Source: Nitrospira sp. (GTDB taxonomy: Bacteria; Nitrospirota; Nitrospiria; Nitrospirales; Nitrospiraceae). Taken from it: 64,000 bases of DNA. The translations under genes and the position numbers were made by a program. The stretch is taken from positions 1 to 64,000 of the forward strand of contig JAHBWR010000007.1 in assembly GCA_019636875.1 (NCBI GenBank), given 5' to 3'. A model generated the notes under the pieces. That model did not search any database, was not told the origin of the DNA, and was given only the letters and a program-made list of their open reading frames with translations. This document shows positions 1 to 9,364 of this stretch, one piece after another (the stretch's first letter is position 1; the number at the start of each line of letters is the position of its first letter).

Positions 1-2237
1 TACGGCTCTGGCGGCTGTTTCTCGGGGGTAGGACTCTCTTCTTCAAAAAACTCTATGTGCCCTGTACCGACATTATAGATGGCGCCAACGACTGCAACCC
101 GACCCTCCTGGACGAGGCCGGCGAGCGTACGACTCTTTTCGCGGAGTGCCGTCGTCACTTGCAACACGTTCTGGCGGGCAACCGTGTCGACCAGCTGGTC
201 GATCTCCGAATTCGGTCGTGCATCGACCGTCGTGTGTACGTCCGGAATGGCCGATTGCTGGATGGTATGAATAATGTGGTCGAGATGTTCACACCCTGTG
301 GCCTCGGCAACCGATCGAGATGAGCCGTTGAGTTGCACAGCAGTGGTCACAGCGCCGCACCGTGTGTGGCCTAACACTAAAATCAACTTGGCCTGTGCGA
401 CCGCACACCCATACTCCGCGCCCGCCAGCACGTCCGGAGTCGCCACGTTTCCGGCCACGCGGATACTGAAGATGTCTCCCAATCCAAGGTCCAAGATCAA
501 CTCGGCCGGAGTTCGGGAATCGATGCAACTGATGACGACAGCCAGCGGATGTTGCCCCTTGCCGGTGGCGCGGATCTGGCGACCCCAATCGCGGGTGAGC
601 CGTCGGCCGGTGCGAAACCTCTCATGACCCTCTCTCAGAATGTTGAGAACCTGATGCGGGGTGAGCGTCGCTTGGAGTTCAGGGGTCGAGTAATCGACAT
701 AGTGCAGCCTGTCGCGTAAGTCATACTTATCCTGAAATCCCAGGAGACTCACCTTGATCCCACGGGCCGGTCCTGTTCGCTCTTTATACTCACGAATCAA
801 CCCAAATACATCAGGATCGATGTAATCCGTGCTCTGTGCGTCCAGCAAGACATGCCCGTTGCGGGGAATATCGGTCAACACAGTGGAGAGTGCGGCGCGA
901 TTCAGAAAGCTGACCTGATTGGGCAACTCGATATGGACCACATCGTTACCGGGATGTTTTTCCGTGTAAGACTGCATCGGGCGCCGGAGGTTGCTGTGGA
1001 GAATAAAAGCAATGGCCACGGCTAACCCGATCAGCGAACCGATCAGAGGATCGGTCAAAACGATAGCGACGACGGTTGTAGCAAACGGGAAGAACTGATT
1101 GTACCCGTCATGCCACATTTGTCTGACCAGTGCAGGACTGGCGAGTTTGGCGCCGGTGTCCACCAGAATGGCCGCCAAACACGCCAACGGGATCATGTTC
1201 AGCCAAGTAGGAATGAGCGGGATGCTGATCAGCAACAACGTGCCATGAACGATCGTGGCAAGTTTTGTTTTTCCACCGGAATTCGCATTTACGGAGCTAC
1301 GAACGATCTCTGATATGACCGGGATTCCGCCGATCATCCCACAGGTCACGTTCCCGACACCTTGCGCCACCAGTTCCCGGCTGGGTGGAGAGGAGCGTTG
1401 CTGTGGATCGACTCTGTCCGCGGCTGCTAAGTTTAGTAATGATGCGAGGGATGCCACCATCGCGATCGTCAGGGCAGCACTATAGATTGCCGGATTCGCC
1501 CATTGAGAAAAATCAGGCGTCCAAAAAAGGTCGAACAACTCCCCCATGTTCTCCGTCACCGGCACCTGTACGAGGTGGCTCGGCTCAATCAGCCACGGTT
1601 CCCCAAGATGCTCAAACCAGAACCGCACTCCTATGCCAAGCAAGATCACGGCTATGGGAGCCGGAATGCCTGAATCCTTGAGCAGCGGCCACCGGTTCCA
1701 GACGATGAGCAAAGCAAGTGACGCAAGGCCGATGACGGAGGCCCCTGGTTCGATGCCTCCGGTGAGACCCAACAGTTCAGTGAACGTGTTCTGATCGTCG
1801 ATTTGGCTGAACGCCAAGTTTCCCTCGGGATTGAGGTCATGGCCAAAGAGATGGGGTATTTGTTTCAGAATGAGGATCAGCCCAATGGCGGCCATCAACC
1901 CCTTCACCAGGCTGGTCGGGAAAAAAGCGGAGATGGATCCGGCCTGGACCACGCCCAAACCGATTTGGATCACCCCGGCAAGAAGGACGGCCAACAGGAA
2001 CGCCGGGAACGACCCGAGCGTATGAATCTCAGCCGCCACCACCATTGTCAAGGAAGCGCCCGGACCACTGACACTGATGGGCGACCCGCTGATGGCACCG
2101 ACCAGCATGCCGCCGACAATCCCCGCTAACAATCCCGATAGCAACGGGGCGTCGGACGCAAGCGCAATCCCGAGGCACAGGGGAACCGCCACGATAAAAA
2201 CGATAATTCCCGATTTCAGATCATCCAAATATTTCAT
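1..2237 (-). CDS. SulP-family anion (bicarbonate/sulfate) transporter fused to beta-carbonic anhydrase, partial
   Basis: Reading the minus strand from the ATG at 2237 gives an open frame of 745 codons that runs off the left edge, so the C-terminus is missing. The first ~390 residues are a hydrophobic SulP permease core beginning MKYLDDLKSGIIVF. A STAS-like stretch follows (SVLLDAQSTDYIDPDVFG region). A beta-carbonic anhydrase domain comes next, with the zinc-site motifs CIDSR and GHTRCGAV, both intact. SulP-carbonic anhydrase fusions are known and are thought to take up bicarbonate and interconvert it with CO2 at the inner membrane. AGGTG lies 9 nt before the ATG. It is divergent from transketolase. 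The ion carried (bicarbonate or sulfate) cannot be told from sequence. Confidence 0.9.
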   Translation of the reverse strand, partial: MKYLDDLKSGIIVFIVAVPLCLGIALASDAPLLSGLLAGIVGGMLVGAISGSPISVSGPGASLTMVVAAEIHTLGSFPAFLLAVLLAGVIQIGLGVVQAGSISAFFPTSLVKGLMAAIGLILILKQIPHLFGHDLNPEGNLAFSQIDDQNTFTELLGLTGGIEPGASVIGLASLALLIVWNRWPLLKDSGIPAPIAVILLGIGVRFWFEHLGEPWLIEPSHLVQVPVTENMGELFDLFWTPDFSQWANPAIYSAALTIAMVASLASLLNLAAADRVDPQQRSSPPSRELVAQGVGNVTCGMIGGIPVISEIVRSSVNANSGGKTKLATIVHGTLLLISIPLIPTWLNMIPLACLAAILVDTGAKLASPALVRQMWHDGYNQFFPFATTVVAIVLTDPLIGSLIGLAVAIAFILHSNLRRPMQSYTEKHPGNDVVHIELPNQVSFLNRAALSTVLTDIPRNGHVLLDAQSTDYIDPDVFGLIREYKERTGPARGIKVSLLGFQDKYDLRDRLHYVDYSTPELQATLTPHQVLNILREGHERFRTGRRLTRDWGRQIRATGKGQHPLAVVISCIDSRTPAELILDLGLGDIFSIRVAGNVATPDVLAGAEYGCAVAQAKLILVLGHTRCGAVTTAVQLNGSSRSVAEATGCEHLDHIIHTIQQSAIPDVHTTVDARPNSEIDQLVDTVARQNVLQVTTALREKSRTLAGLVQEGRVAVVGAIYNVGTGHIEFFEEESPTPEKQPPEP

Positions 2238-2725
2238 GCGAGCGGTCACCTGGTTTTGGCCAGTCGTCGACTCTCACCGCCATCATTCGGGCATGCTTCG
2301 CCGACCTGGGCGAGCACGTTGTCAACGACATGTCCTATTTGCACCAACAGCATCATTATTTGAAGTACGCACACGACTCGTGCCCGCAACAGCTCTATCG
2401 CATCATCGGTCGGGACACACCTAGAGTAATTACTAGGCGGGCTGGCTCACCTTCTCTATCCCACACCCGCGTAATGCACCATCGCAGATCCCATCACAAC
2501 TGAAACGCAATCCTACTATTTACCGCGACAAGGGTTTCAACCAGTCGCTTGATTCAACGATTCACCTTACGCTGCGGTCATACATCGAATGCGGCCTTCA
2601 GCCGACTGCTCACTCGAAAGTCAACGAATCACATCCGCATGAATCCGGCTGTCGGCAAACCTCATCACGCGCATGCACGGCCGCAAATACCCGAGAACGA
2701 CCATTCCGTGTAGGAGGAATACATC
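2238..2725. promoter_or_regulatory. Divergent intergenic region between SulP-CA and transketolase
   Basis: 488 bases without a convincing gene. It must carry the promoters for the minus-strand transporter and for the plus-strand tkt-nuo block. The one structure I see is an imperfect inverted repeat, CCTAG-N8-CTAGG, at 2420-2437. I could not fix a -35/-10 pair with confidence. Confidence 0.4.
2711..2717 (+). promoter_or_regulatory. Ribosome binding site fixing the GTG start of transketolase
   Basis: TAGGAGG ends 8 nt before the GTG at 2726. It supports this non-ATG start, because no in-frame ATG with a comparable site lies nearby. Confidence 0.75.
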
Positions 2726-4621
2726 GTGACTCTCATCACCCATACCGATCGAGCGAGTTTTCATCACACCCTCCGTCCCGGATTGCACAACATCGCGACG
2801 CGATTGCGCATCGCCTGTATTCAAGCGACCACCAAAGCGGGAAGCGGTCACGTAACCAGTTGCTGTTCAGCGGCCGACATTGTGTCGGTGTTGTTCTTTG
2901 CCGTCATGCACTATGACCCTCAGCGACCGGACTATGTCGGAAACGACCGCTTCATCCTCTCAAAGGGGCATGCAGCTCCCCTGTTGTACGCCGCCTGGGC
3001 CGAGGCGGGTCTTCTTCAACACGCTGAGCTGTTGGAACTTCGACGTCTCGATTCCGACCTGGAAGGTCATCCGACTCCACGCCTTCCCTTCGTAGATTTC
3101 GCCACAGGGTCTCTGGGACAAGGCCTCTCGGTCGCCGCTGGAATCGCACTCAACGCGAAGCGATGGAGAGGAAACGGGATCCGCGCATATGCGCTGCTCG
3201 GTGACGGAGAAACGGCCGAGGGAGCGGTGTGGGAAGCTGCAGAATTCGCGAGTGATCACTCGTTGAATAATCTTTGTGCCATCGTCGACGTGAATCGCCT
3301 CGGTCAGTCCGGACCGACCAGATTTCAACATCAGATGGACGCGTATCGTGTGCGATGGGAGGCAGTCGGATGGCATGTGATTGTGGTCGACGGGCATGAT
3401 CTCGGCGCACTCCTCGATGCTTTTGATGAAGCCGGGGCGATTTCCGAAAAACCCACCGTCATCCTGGCCAGAACTCTGAAGGGCAAGGGCATCGCCTCGG
3501 TCGAAAATCATGAAGGCAAACATGGGAAACCGCTTCCTGAAGATGAAGCGACCCAGGCGATCCAAGCGTTGCAGGAGACATTTCTCGACCATGCACCGCA
3601 ACCATTCATCCCCAAACCCCTATCTGATGAAACCTCAGCAATGATGCCGAAGTCGTCAGCACAGCGCGACACCATCCCATCTTCCGGAGAGGAGAAGCCG
3701 ATCGCCACACGAACCGCCTTCGGTGACGCGATGGTCGCCCTCGGACAGATCGATGATCGTGTCGTCGGGCTGGACGGCGACGTGCAAGATTCCACCAGGA
3801 TGCAGAAGTTCGCCGAGGCCTTTCCCGACCGGTTTGTTGAATGTTTCATCGCGGAGCAGAACATGATCGGCGTGGCCGCAGGGCTCGCCGCGTGCGGCAA
3901 GGTTCCGTTTGCCGCAACCTTCGCCTGTTTTCTCACGAGGGCCTACGACGTCATTCGTATGGCGGCCATCAGCAACGCCAACATCAAGCTCGTGGGCTCC
4001 CATGCCGGAGTGAGCATCGGCCAGGACGGCCCCTCTCAGATGGGGCTCGAGGATATTGCGATGATGGCGGCACAACCGAACACCGTCGTCCTCTATCCGG
4101 CAGACGGCACCGCCACGCATCGTTTGGTTCAACAGGCCGCCAATCACCGAGGGCTTGTCTACATCAGAACCACCAGAGGAACGACACCCTCCCTGTACTC
4201 AGATGAAGACACGTTCATGATCGGCGGTAGCAAGATTCTGCGATCAAGCGAGTACGATCAGCTCACACTCGTTGCCGCAGGCATCACAGTCAGCGAGGCG
4301 CTGAAGGCCTACGACGAACTCAACGAACACGGGATCTCCGCGAGGGTGGTCGATCTATACAGCCTCAAGCCTGTCGACCGCCCGACACTCGTTGATTGTG
4401 CCCACGCGACACATGGCCGCCTGTTCACGGTCGAGGATCACTATGAACATGGTGGCCTCGGAGACATCGTGCTCGCCAGTTTGAGCACTGAGCGCGTGCA
4501 TGTCCATAAACTGGCCGTTCGTGAGATCCCACGCAGCGGTAAGCCCGATGAATTGCTCGACAGGTATGAAATCAGCGCAGGCGCGATCGTCAAGGCGGTC
4601 CGAGACAACCTTCGCATGTAA
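2726..4621 (+). CDS. tkt: Transketolase
   Basis: 631-residue thiamine-diphosphate enzyme that moves two-carbon ketol units between sugar phosphates in the non-oxidative pentose phosphate pathway, in the cytoplasm. The N-terminal half carries the ThDP/metal motif GDGE...N (LLGDGETAEGA, then IVDVN about 30 residues on). The central domain starts near residue 330 with RTAFGDAM and contains the acidic catalytic region FIAEQNMIGVAAGLA. The C-terminal domain has VDLYSLKP. At 631 residues it matches the shorter animal/archaeal-like type rather than the ~660-residue E. coli type. The start is a GTG. It ends 49 bases before nuoA in the same direction, so it may be co-transcribed with complex I. Confidence 0.95.
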   Translation: MTLITHTDRASFHHTLRPGLHNIATRLRIACIQATTKAGSGHVTSCCSAADIVSVLFFAVMHYDPQRPDYVGNDRFILSKGHAAPLLYAAWAEAGLLQHAELLELRRLDSDLEGHPTPRLPFVDFATGSLGQGLSVAAGIALNAKRWRGNGIRAYALLGDGETAEGAVWEAAEFASDHSLNNLCAIVDVNRLGQSGPTRFQHQMDAYRVRWEAVGWHVIVVDGHDLGALLDAFDEAGAISEKPTVILARTLKGKGIASVENHEGKHGKPLPEDEATQAIQALQETFLDHAPQPFIPKPLSDETSAMMPKSSAQRDTIPSSGEEKPIATRTAFGDAMVALGQIDDRVVGLDGDVQDSTRMQKFAEAFPDRFVECFIAEQNMIGVAAGLAACGKVPFAATFACFLTRAYDVIRMAAISNANIKLVGSHAGVSIGQDGPSQMGLEDIAMMAAQPNTVVLYPADGTATHRLVQQAANHRGLVYIRTTRGTTPSLYSDEDTFMIGGSKILRSSEYDQLTLVAAGITVSEALKAYDELNEHGISARVVDLYSLKPVDRPTLVDCAHATHGRLFTVEDHYEHGGLGDIVLASLSTERVHVHKLAVREIPRSGKPDELLDRYEISAGAIVKAVRDNLRM

Positions 4622-4670
4622 AGCCTGTTGTACGAGCGGAACGACAGAGACAAGAACCCGTTGAGGCATC

Positions 4671-5051
4671 ATGGAAGGTGAGACACCAGAGTCCCTGCAA
4701 TCTCTATTCTGGTATGCGACGGCCGTGTTCGTCGTGATCGGCACAACATTGCTCGTTTCTTATCTGGTAGGAGAGCGACATGAGAGTCCGGCGACATCAG
4801 ATCCCTATGAATCTGGCATCGTGCCGACAGGATCGAATCGATTTCGCGTGCCGGTTCAGTTTTATCTGGTCGCGATGCTCTTTGTCATTTTCGATCTGGA
4901 GGCGGTCTATGTATTTGCCTGGGCCCTGGTCGTGCGTGAAGCGGGATGGCCGGCCTTCTGGGAAATGACGATTTTCATCGGCGTCTTGCTGATCGCACTG
5001 ATCTATGTGTGGAGGGTCGGAGCTTTGGATTGGAGGAAGAATGCACCGTGA
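4671..5051 (+). CDS. nuoA: NADH-quinone oxidoreductase subunit A
   Basis: 126-residue membrane subunit of complex I with three predicted transmembrane helices. It shows the family signature in the loop after helix 1 (YESGIVPTG) and the conserved stretch [12 protein letters not shown] in helix 2, whose acidic residues belong to the quinone-channel/proton-path junction. It is the first nuo gene. Its 3' end overlaps the proposed nuoB start by 11 bases. Length is typical. Confidence 0.96.
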   Translation: MEGETPESLQSLFWYATAVFVVIGTTLLVSYLVGERHESPATSDPYESGIVPTGSNRFRVPVQFYLVAMLFVIFDLEAVYVFAWALVVREAGWPAFWEMTIFIGVLLIALIYVWRVGALDWRKNAP

Positions 5052-5757
5052 TCGCGTATCCCCAAACAACCAGGAATCAGCCGAAACACATCAGGCCGAT
5101 GAAAATACCGACCGGAATCGCCTGCGGCTCTTGGAGGCAGACGGGTATCAGGAGGCCGTGCGCCGCGTGATCGTACTGGCACGGTTGCAAGACCTCCTCG
5201 CGTGGGGGCGGAAAAACTCACTGTGGCCGTTCAACTTCGGCTTGTCCTGCTGTTACATCGAGATGGCAACGAGCCTGACCAGCCGTTACGACATCGCGCG
5301 CTTCGGCTCAGAGGTTGTCAGGGGAAGCCCCAGACAAGCCGACGTCATCGTCATCGCGGGCACGGTATTCCGGAAAATGGCGCCCATCATCAAACGGCTA
5401 TACGAGCAAATGATGGAACCGCGTTGGGTCATCTCGATGGGATCCTGCGCGAACTCCGGCGGAATGTACGACGTGTATTCCGTCGTTCAGGGCGTGGATA
5501 AATTCCTTCCGGTCGATGTGTATGTGCCAGGTTGTCCGCCCGCTCCCCACACGTTGATGGAGGGTCTGTTGCTGCTGCAAGAAGCCGTCGGCAGCGAACG
5601 ACGCCCTCTGAGTTGGGTGCTCGGTCCCGAGCATATTAAGCGTCCGATCTTACCAGCCCGCCGAGATCTCGCCAGAGAATCCCGACAACAAGCTCGAACA
5701 TTTCCCGGCATGGACACGGTGGCGTGGTATTCGAGCAAGGATCAAGGACCACGATGA
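5041..5757 (+). CDS. nuoB: NADH-quinone oxidoreductase subunit B
   Basis: 238 residues from the chosen ATG. Subunit B carries cluster N2, the last FeS centre before quinone. The ligands are visible: adjacent cysteines in SCCYIEM, a cysteine in [11 protein letters not shown], and one in VPGCPP. The family core starts at about residue 45 and is preceded by a variable hydrophilic N-terminus. I chose the ATG at 5041 because GGAGG at 5032-5036 precedes it. An in-frame ATG at 5005 lies further inside nuoA and lacks such a site. The gene ends in a TGA that overlaps the nuoCD start. Confidence 0.96.
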   Translation: MHRDRVSPNNQESAETHQADENTDRNRLRLLEADGYQEAVRRVIVLARLQDLLAWGRKNSLWPFNFGLSCCYIEMATSLTSRYDIARFGSEVVRGSPRQADVIVIAGTVFRKMAPIIKRLYEQMMEPRWVISMGSCANSGGMYDVYSVVQGVDKFLPVDVYVPGCPPAPHTLMEGLLLLQEAVGSERRPLSWVLGPEHIKRPILPARRDLARESRQQARTFPGMDTVAWYSSKDQGPR

Positions 5758-7502
5758 TGCATGACCTTCCGATACTCGACGAATTGCGGCTGAGGTTCGG
5801 AAAGGATTCCGCTCAGATCGAGGAGACGCGGGACGATATACCGACCATCTCGACGAATAAAGCCTCCGTCCTTCCTCTCCTTCGCTTTCTGAAGGAGGAC
5901 ACCGATCAGCCCTACCGGATGTTGTTCGACATGACCGCGATCGATGAGCGAAACCGGACAACTCGTCCGATGGACGCTTCGAACGAATTTACGGCGGTCT
6001 ATACGCTGTTCTCGTTTGATCGGAATCAAGATCTTCGCGTCAAAGTTCCCCTCGCCTCGGACGATCTCTTGCTCCCCTCGATCACGTCGATCTGGCCCTC
6101 GGCAAACTGGTACGAGCGTGAGATATGGGACATGTTCGGAATCAGGTTCAATGGGCATCCGTATCTTCGTCGACTGTTGATGCCGAAATCCTGGGAGGGA
6201 CATCCTCTTCGAAAGGATCATCCGGCGCGCGCGACGGAGATGACGCCGTACGAGCTCGAAGAGGAGGACGAGCAGACGGAGCAGGATCTGCTCAAATTCA
6301 GTCCTGAAGAATGGGGCATGCAGAGAACGCATGACCAGGTCGAGTACATGTTCCTCAACTTGGGTCCCGCCCATACCGGTACCCACGGCATTCTTCGTCT
6401 CGTGGTGCAGCTTGCCGGAGAACAGATCGTCGATATCGTGCCGGACATCGGCTTCCACCATCGTGCAGCGGAAAAAATGGGCGAGCGCCAAACCTGGCAT
6501 ACCTACATCCCCTACACCGACCGAATCGATTATCTCGGGGGCGTCATGAACGAGCTCCCTTACCTGCTTGCCGTCGAACGGCTCGCAGGCATTCGGGTGC
6601 CGGCTCGTGCTCAGGTCATCCGGGTCATGCTGGCGGAACTCTTTCGAATCGCCAGCCACTTAGTCTGGTACGGCACATTTGCTCAGGACGTCGGGCAGCT
6701 GTCCCCGGTCTTTTACATGTTCACGGATCGTGAGCGGGTCTTTCACATCATCGAGGCGATTACCGGCGGACGCATGCACCCTGGGTGGTTTCGTATCGGA
6801 GGCGTGGCACACGATCTCCCGCAGGGATGGGAGCATCTCGTCCGAGAATTCCTGGAATACCTGCCGCCCCGATTAAACGAATATGACGACCTGGTCCTCG
6901 GCAACCGGATTTTTCAGGCCCGAACCAAGGGGGTAGGCCGCTATACCACGCAAGAGGCCATGGATTGGGGCGTAACCGGCCCCGGTCTGCGCGCGACGGG
7001 ATTCAGCTGGGACTTTCGAAAGACCCAGCCCTATTCCGGATATGAGCAGTTCGACTTTGAAGTACCGACGGCCACCAACGGAGACTGCTACGACCGTGGC
7101 CTCGTTCGAGTCGAAGAAATGCGACAAAGCCTCCGCATCATCGAACAATGTCTGAATCAGATGCCGGAAGGCCCGACGAAAGCCGACCATGCCCTCACGA
7201 CTCCGCCGGACAAGGCTCGAACGCTCCATGATATCGAAACTCTCATTCAACACTTTCTCGCCGTGAGTTGGGGCCCGAGGATTCCCGCGGGAGAGGTCAT
7301 GGCGAAGGTCGAAGCCACGAAGGGATGCAATGCGTACTACTTGATCAGCGATGGGGCGCCCTGGCCGTATCGAGTCCGCATTCGCACTCCGTCGTTCCCG
7401 CATATCCAAATGGTCCCGTCGATCTCGAAAGGGCATTTGTTGTCGGATCTTTTGGCGATCTTGGGAAGCGTGGATTTCGTGTTAGCGGACGTCGATCGAT
7501 AG
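5754..7502 (+). CDS. nuoCD: NADH-quinone oxidoreductase fused subunits C and D
   Basis: 582 residues. The N-terminal ~180 residues are NuoC (30-kDa family; [17 protein letters not shown], then LRKDHP). The rest is NuoD (49-kDa family), starting near [17 protein letters not shown] and containing the quinone-pocket region [14 protein letters not shown]. It sits in the peripheral arm next to NuoB. The C-D fusion is the E. coli-type arrangement, whereas many bacteria keep them separate. The ATG at 5754 overlaps the nuoB stop as ATGA. An upstream in-frame GTG at 5724 is less likely. Confidence 0.96.
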   Translation: MMHDLPILDELRLRFGKDSAQIEETRDDIPTISTNKASVLPLLRFLKEDTDQPYRMLFDMTAIDERNRTTRPMDASNEFTAVYTLFSFDRNQDLRVKVPLASDDLLLPSITSIWPSANWYEREIWDMFGIRFNGHPYLRRLLMPKSWEGHPLRKDHPARATEMTPYELEEEDEQTEQDLLKFSPEEWGMQRTHDQVEYMFLNLGPAHTGTHGILRLVVQLAGEQIVDIVPDIGFHHRAAEKMGERQTWHTYIPYTDRIDYLGGVMNELPYLLAVERLAGIRVPARAQVIRVMLAELFRIASHLVWYGTFAQDVGQLSPVFYMFTDRERVFHIIEAITGGRMHPGWFRIGGVAHDLPQGWEHLVREFLEYLPPRLNEYDDLVLGNRIFQARTKGVGRYTTQEAMDWGVTGPGLRATGFSWDFRKTQPYSGYEQFDFEVPTATNGDCYDRGLVRVEEMRQSLRIIEQCLNQMPEGPTKADHALTTPPDKARTLHDIETLIQHFLAVSWGPRIPAGEVMAKVEATKGCNAYYLISDGAPWPYRVRIRTPSFPHIQMVPSISKGHLLSDLLAILGSVDFVLADVDR

Positions 7503-7553
7503 CGGAGCGAACAGAAAACGGCCTGCGATGATCTCTGTGGAGCCTGATGACCG

Positions 7554-8060
7554 ATGAGCCATAGCAAAGACATCCGATCGATGTTGTCGGAGCACGAGAA
7601 GGACATGATTAACGAGGAATTGTCTCACTACCCCACCAAGCGGGCCGGTGCAGTAGAGGCCTTAATGATTGTTCAGCGGCAGCGAGGGTGGATCTCCGAT
7701 GACCTACTGTTGGCGGTCGCCGACCATGTGGATATGGCGCCTGCCGAGCTGGATCGTTCGGCGACCTTCTATAACCTCATCTTTCGGCAACCGGTCGGTC
7801 GACATCTGGTGCTCGTCTGCAACAGCGTGACCTGTTGGCTCATGGGGGCGGACCGGTTACGCGAACGACTCCGGTCCCGTTTCGGTATCGACGCCGGCGA
7901 GACATCGGCGGATAGTCGTATCACCGTTCTGCCGAATGTCTGTTTAGGAGCCTGTGATCGCGCCCCCGCCGTGCTGATCGATGAAACACTGCACGGGCCA
8001 TTGACCGCAGACGAACTGGACCGGCTGCTTGACTCGTCTCTCTCGGAGACGCTCCCATGA
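7554..8060 (+). CDS. nuoE: NADH-quinone oxidoreductase subunit E
   Basis: 168-residue thioredoxin-fold subunit holding the off-path [2Fe-2S] cluster N1a. The ligand pattern is complete: C-x4-C in VCNSVTCW and C-x3-C in VCLGACDRAP. It belongs to the NADH dehydrogenase module with NuoF and NuoG. It starts 51 bases after nuoCD and its last four bases overlap nuoF. Confidence 0.96.
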   Translation: MSHSKDIRSMLSEHEKDMINEELSHYPTKRAGAVEALMIVQRQRGWISDDLLLAVADHVDMAPAELDRSATFYNLIFRQPVGRHLVLVCNSVTCWLMGADRLRERLRSRFGIDAGETSADSRITVLPNVCLGACDRAPAVLIDETLHGPLTADELDRLLDSSLSETLP

Positions 8061-9358
8061 CTATCGACCGCCGACCGTTGACAGAACAGATTCGTCGCAA
8101 CGGCCCGCCGCCGACACTTTGCGAGTATGAAGATCGCGGTGGATATGCGGCCATCCGAACGATGCTGACAGAGATGACCCCCGAAGAGGTTCAGCGGGAA
8201 GTCACCGATTCGAACCTACGAGGACGTGGTGGCGCCGGCTTCCCGACCGGCAAAAAATGGAGTTTTGTCCCGATGGGAGACGATGCGCCCCGTCCCAAAT
8301 ATCTGGTCGTCAATGCCGACGAAATGGAGCCGGGGAGCTTTAAAGATCGTGTGCTCCTCGAAGGGCATCCGCATCAATTGATCGAAGGGATCATCATCGC
8401 CGCCTATGCGATTCAAGCCGAGTGTGCCTACATCTTCATTCGCTGGGCCTATCGCCGGTCTGCGCTTGCTCTCGAGCGAGCCATTCGTGAAGCACGTGAG
8501 AGCGGACTGCTCGGTCACGATCTACTGGGCTCAGGGTTCAACCTGACGGTCCATGTCCACACCAGCGCCGGCCGGTATATCTGCGGGGAAGAGACGGCGC
8601 TCCTGAACGCATTGGAAGGACATCCGGTCATCCCTCGCGCCAAACCACCATATCCGCAAGTCAGCGGACTCTGGGGCAAGCCGACCATCGTACAGAACGT
8701 GGAAACCCTCTGCAATCTTCCTCACATCCTCGCCCATGGCGCGGAATGGTACAGAGGCCTTGGAAAAGGCAAGGACAGCGGAACCAAGCTCTATGCCGTC
8801 AGCGGACGAGTGAACCGGCCCGGCGTCTGGGAACTGCCGATCGGGACGACAGTGCGCGAGATTTTAGAGCATCATGCCGGAGGCATGCAGGAAGGCTACG
8901 CGTTTCGTGCCATGCAGCCGGGAGGAGGATCGACCGCATTTCTCACTGACGCGCACCTCGATATGGCGATGGACTTTGAATCGCTGTCGTCTGTCGGAAG
9001 CCGTCTCGGCACCGGAACGGCGATCATCCTGGACGACCGCACCTGTCCCGTCGGTTTTGTGCGGAACCTTGAACATTTTTTTGCCCAAGAATCCTGCGGA
9101 TGGTGCACGCCTTGTCGAGACGGATTGCCCTGGGTCGAGCGTCTTCTTGCCGCCCTCGACAGCGGAGACGGGCGCCCACAGGACATGGACATTCTCGAAC
9201 GCCATGTAACGTTCCTGGGTCCAGGCAGGACCTATTGCGCGCACGCACCAGGAGCGATGGAACCATTGAAGAGCGCGTTAGAGCATTTTCGTTCGGACTT
9301 CGACCGGCACATCGACGAGCGAGGCTGTCCATGGGCGAAGACAGGAACGGATGAATGA
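8057..9358 (+). CDS. nuoF: NADH-quinone oxidoreductase subunit F
   Basis: 433 residues, the normal length. It binds FMN and NADH and carries [4Fe-4S] cluster N3. Motifs are GRGGAGFPTGKKW (nucleotide/FMN), NADEMEPGSFKDR (FMN; the NADH side), and ESCGWCTPCRDG with a later cysteine in RTYCAHAPGA for N3. It is the electron entry, or in reverse flow the exit to NAD+. It overlaps nuoE by 4 bases and is followed 6 bases later by nuoG. Confidence 0.97.
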   Translation: MTIDRRPLTEQIRRNGPPPTLCEYEDRGGYAAIRTMLTEMTPEEVQREVTDSNLRGRGGAGFPTGKKWSFVPMGDDAPRPKYLVVNADEMEPGSFKDRVLLEGHPHQLIEGIIIAAYAIQAECAYIFIRWAYRRSALALERAIREARESGLLGHDLLGSGFNLTVHVHTSAGRYICGEETALLNALEGHPVIPRAKPPYPQVSGLWGKPTIVQNVETLCNLPHILAHGAEWYRGLGKGKDSGTKLYAVSGRVNRPGVWELPIGTTVREILEHHAGGMQEGYAFRAMQPGGGSTAFLTDAHLDMAMDFESLSSVGSRLGTGTAIILDDRTCPVGFVRNLEHFFAQESCGWCTPCRDGLPWVERLLAALDSGDGRPQDMDILERHVTFLGPGRTYCAHAPGAMEPLKSALEHFRSDFDRHIDERGCPWAKTGTDE

Positions 9359-9364
9359 TCGCTG

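Noticed and set aside
289-588. 99-codon minus-strand frame near the left edge
   Set aside because: It lies in a different frame from the clear carbonic anhydrase coding on the same strand.
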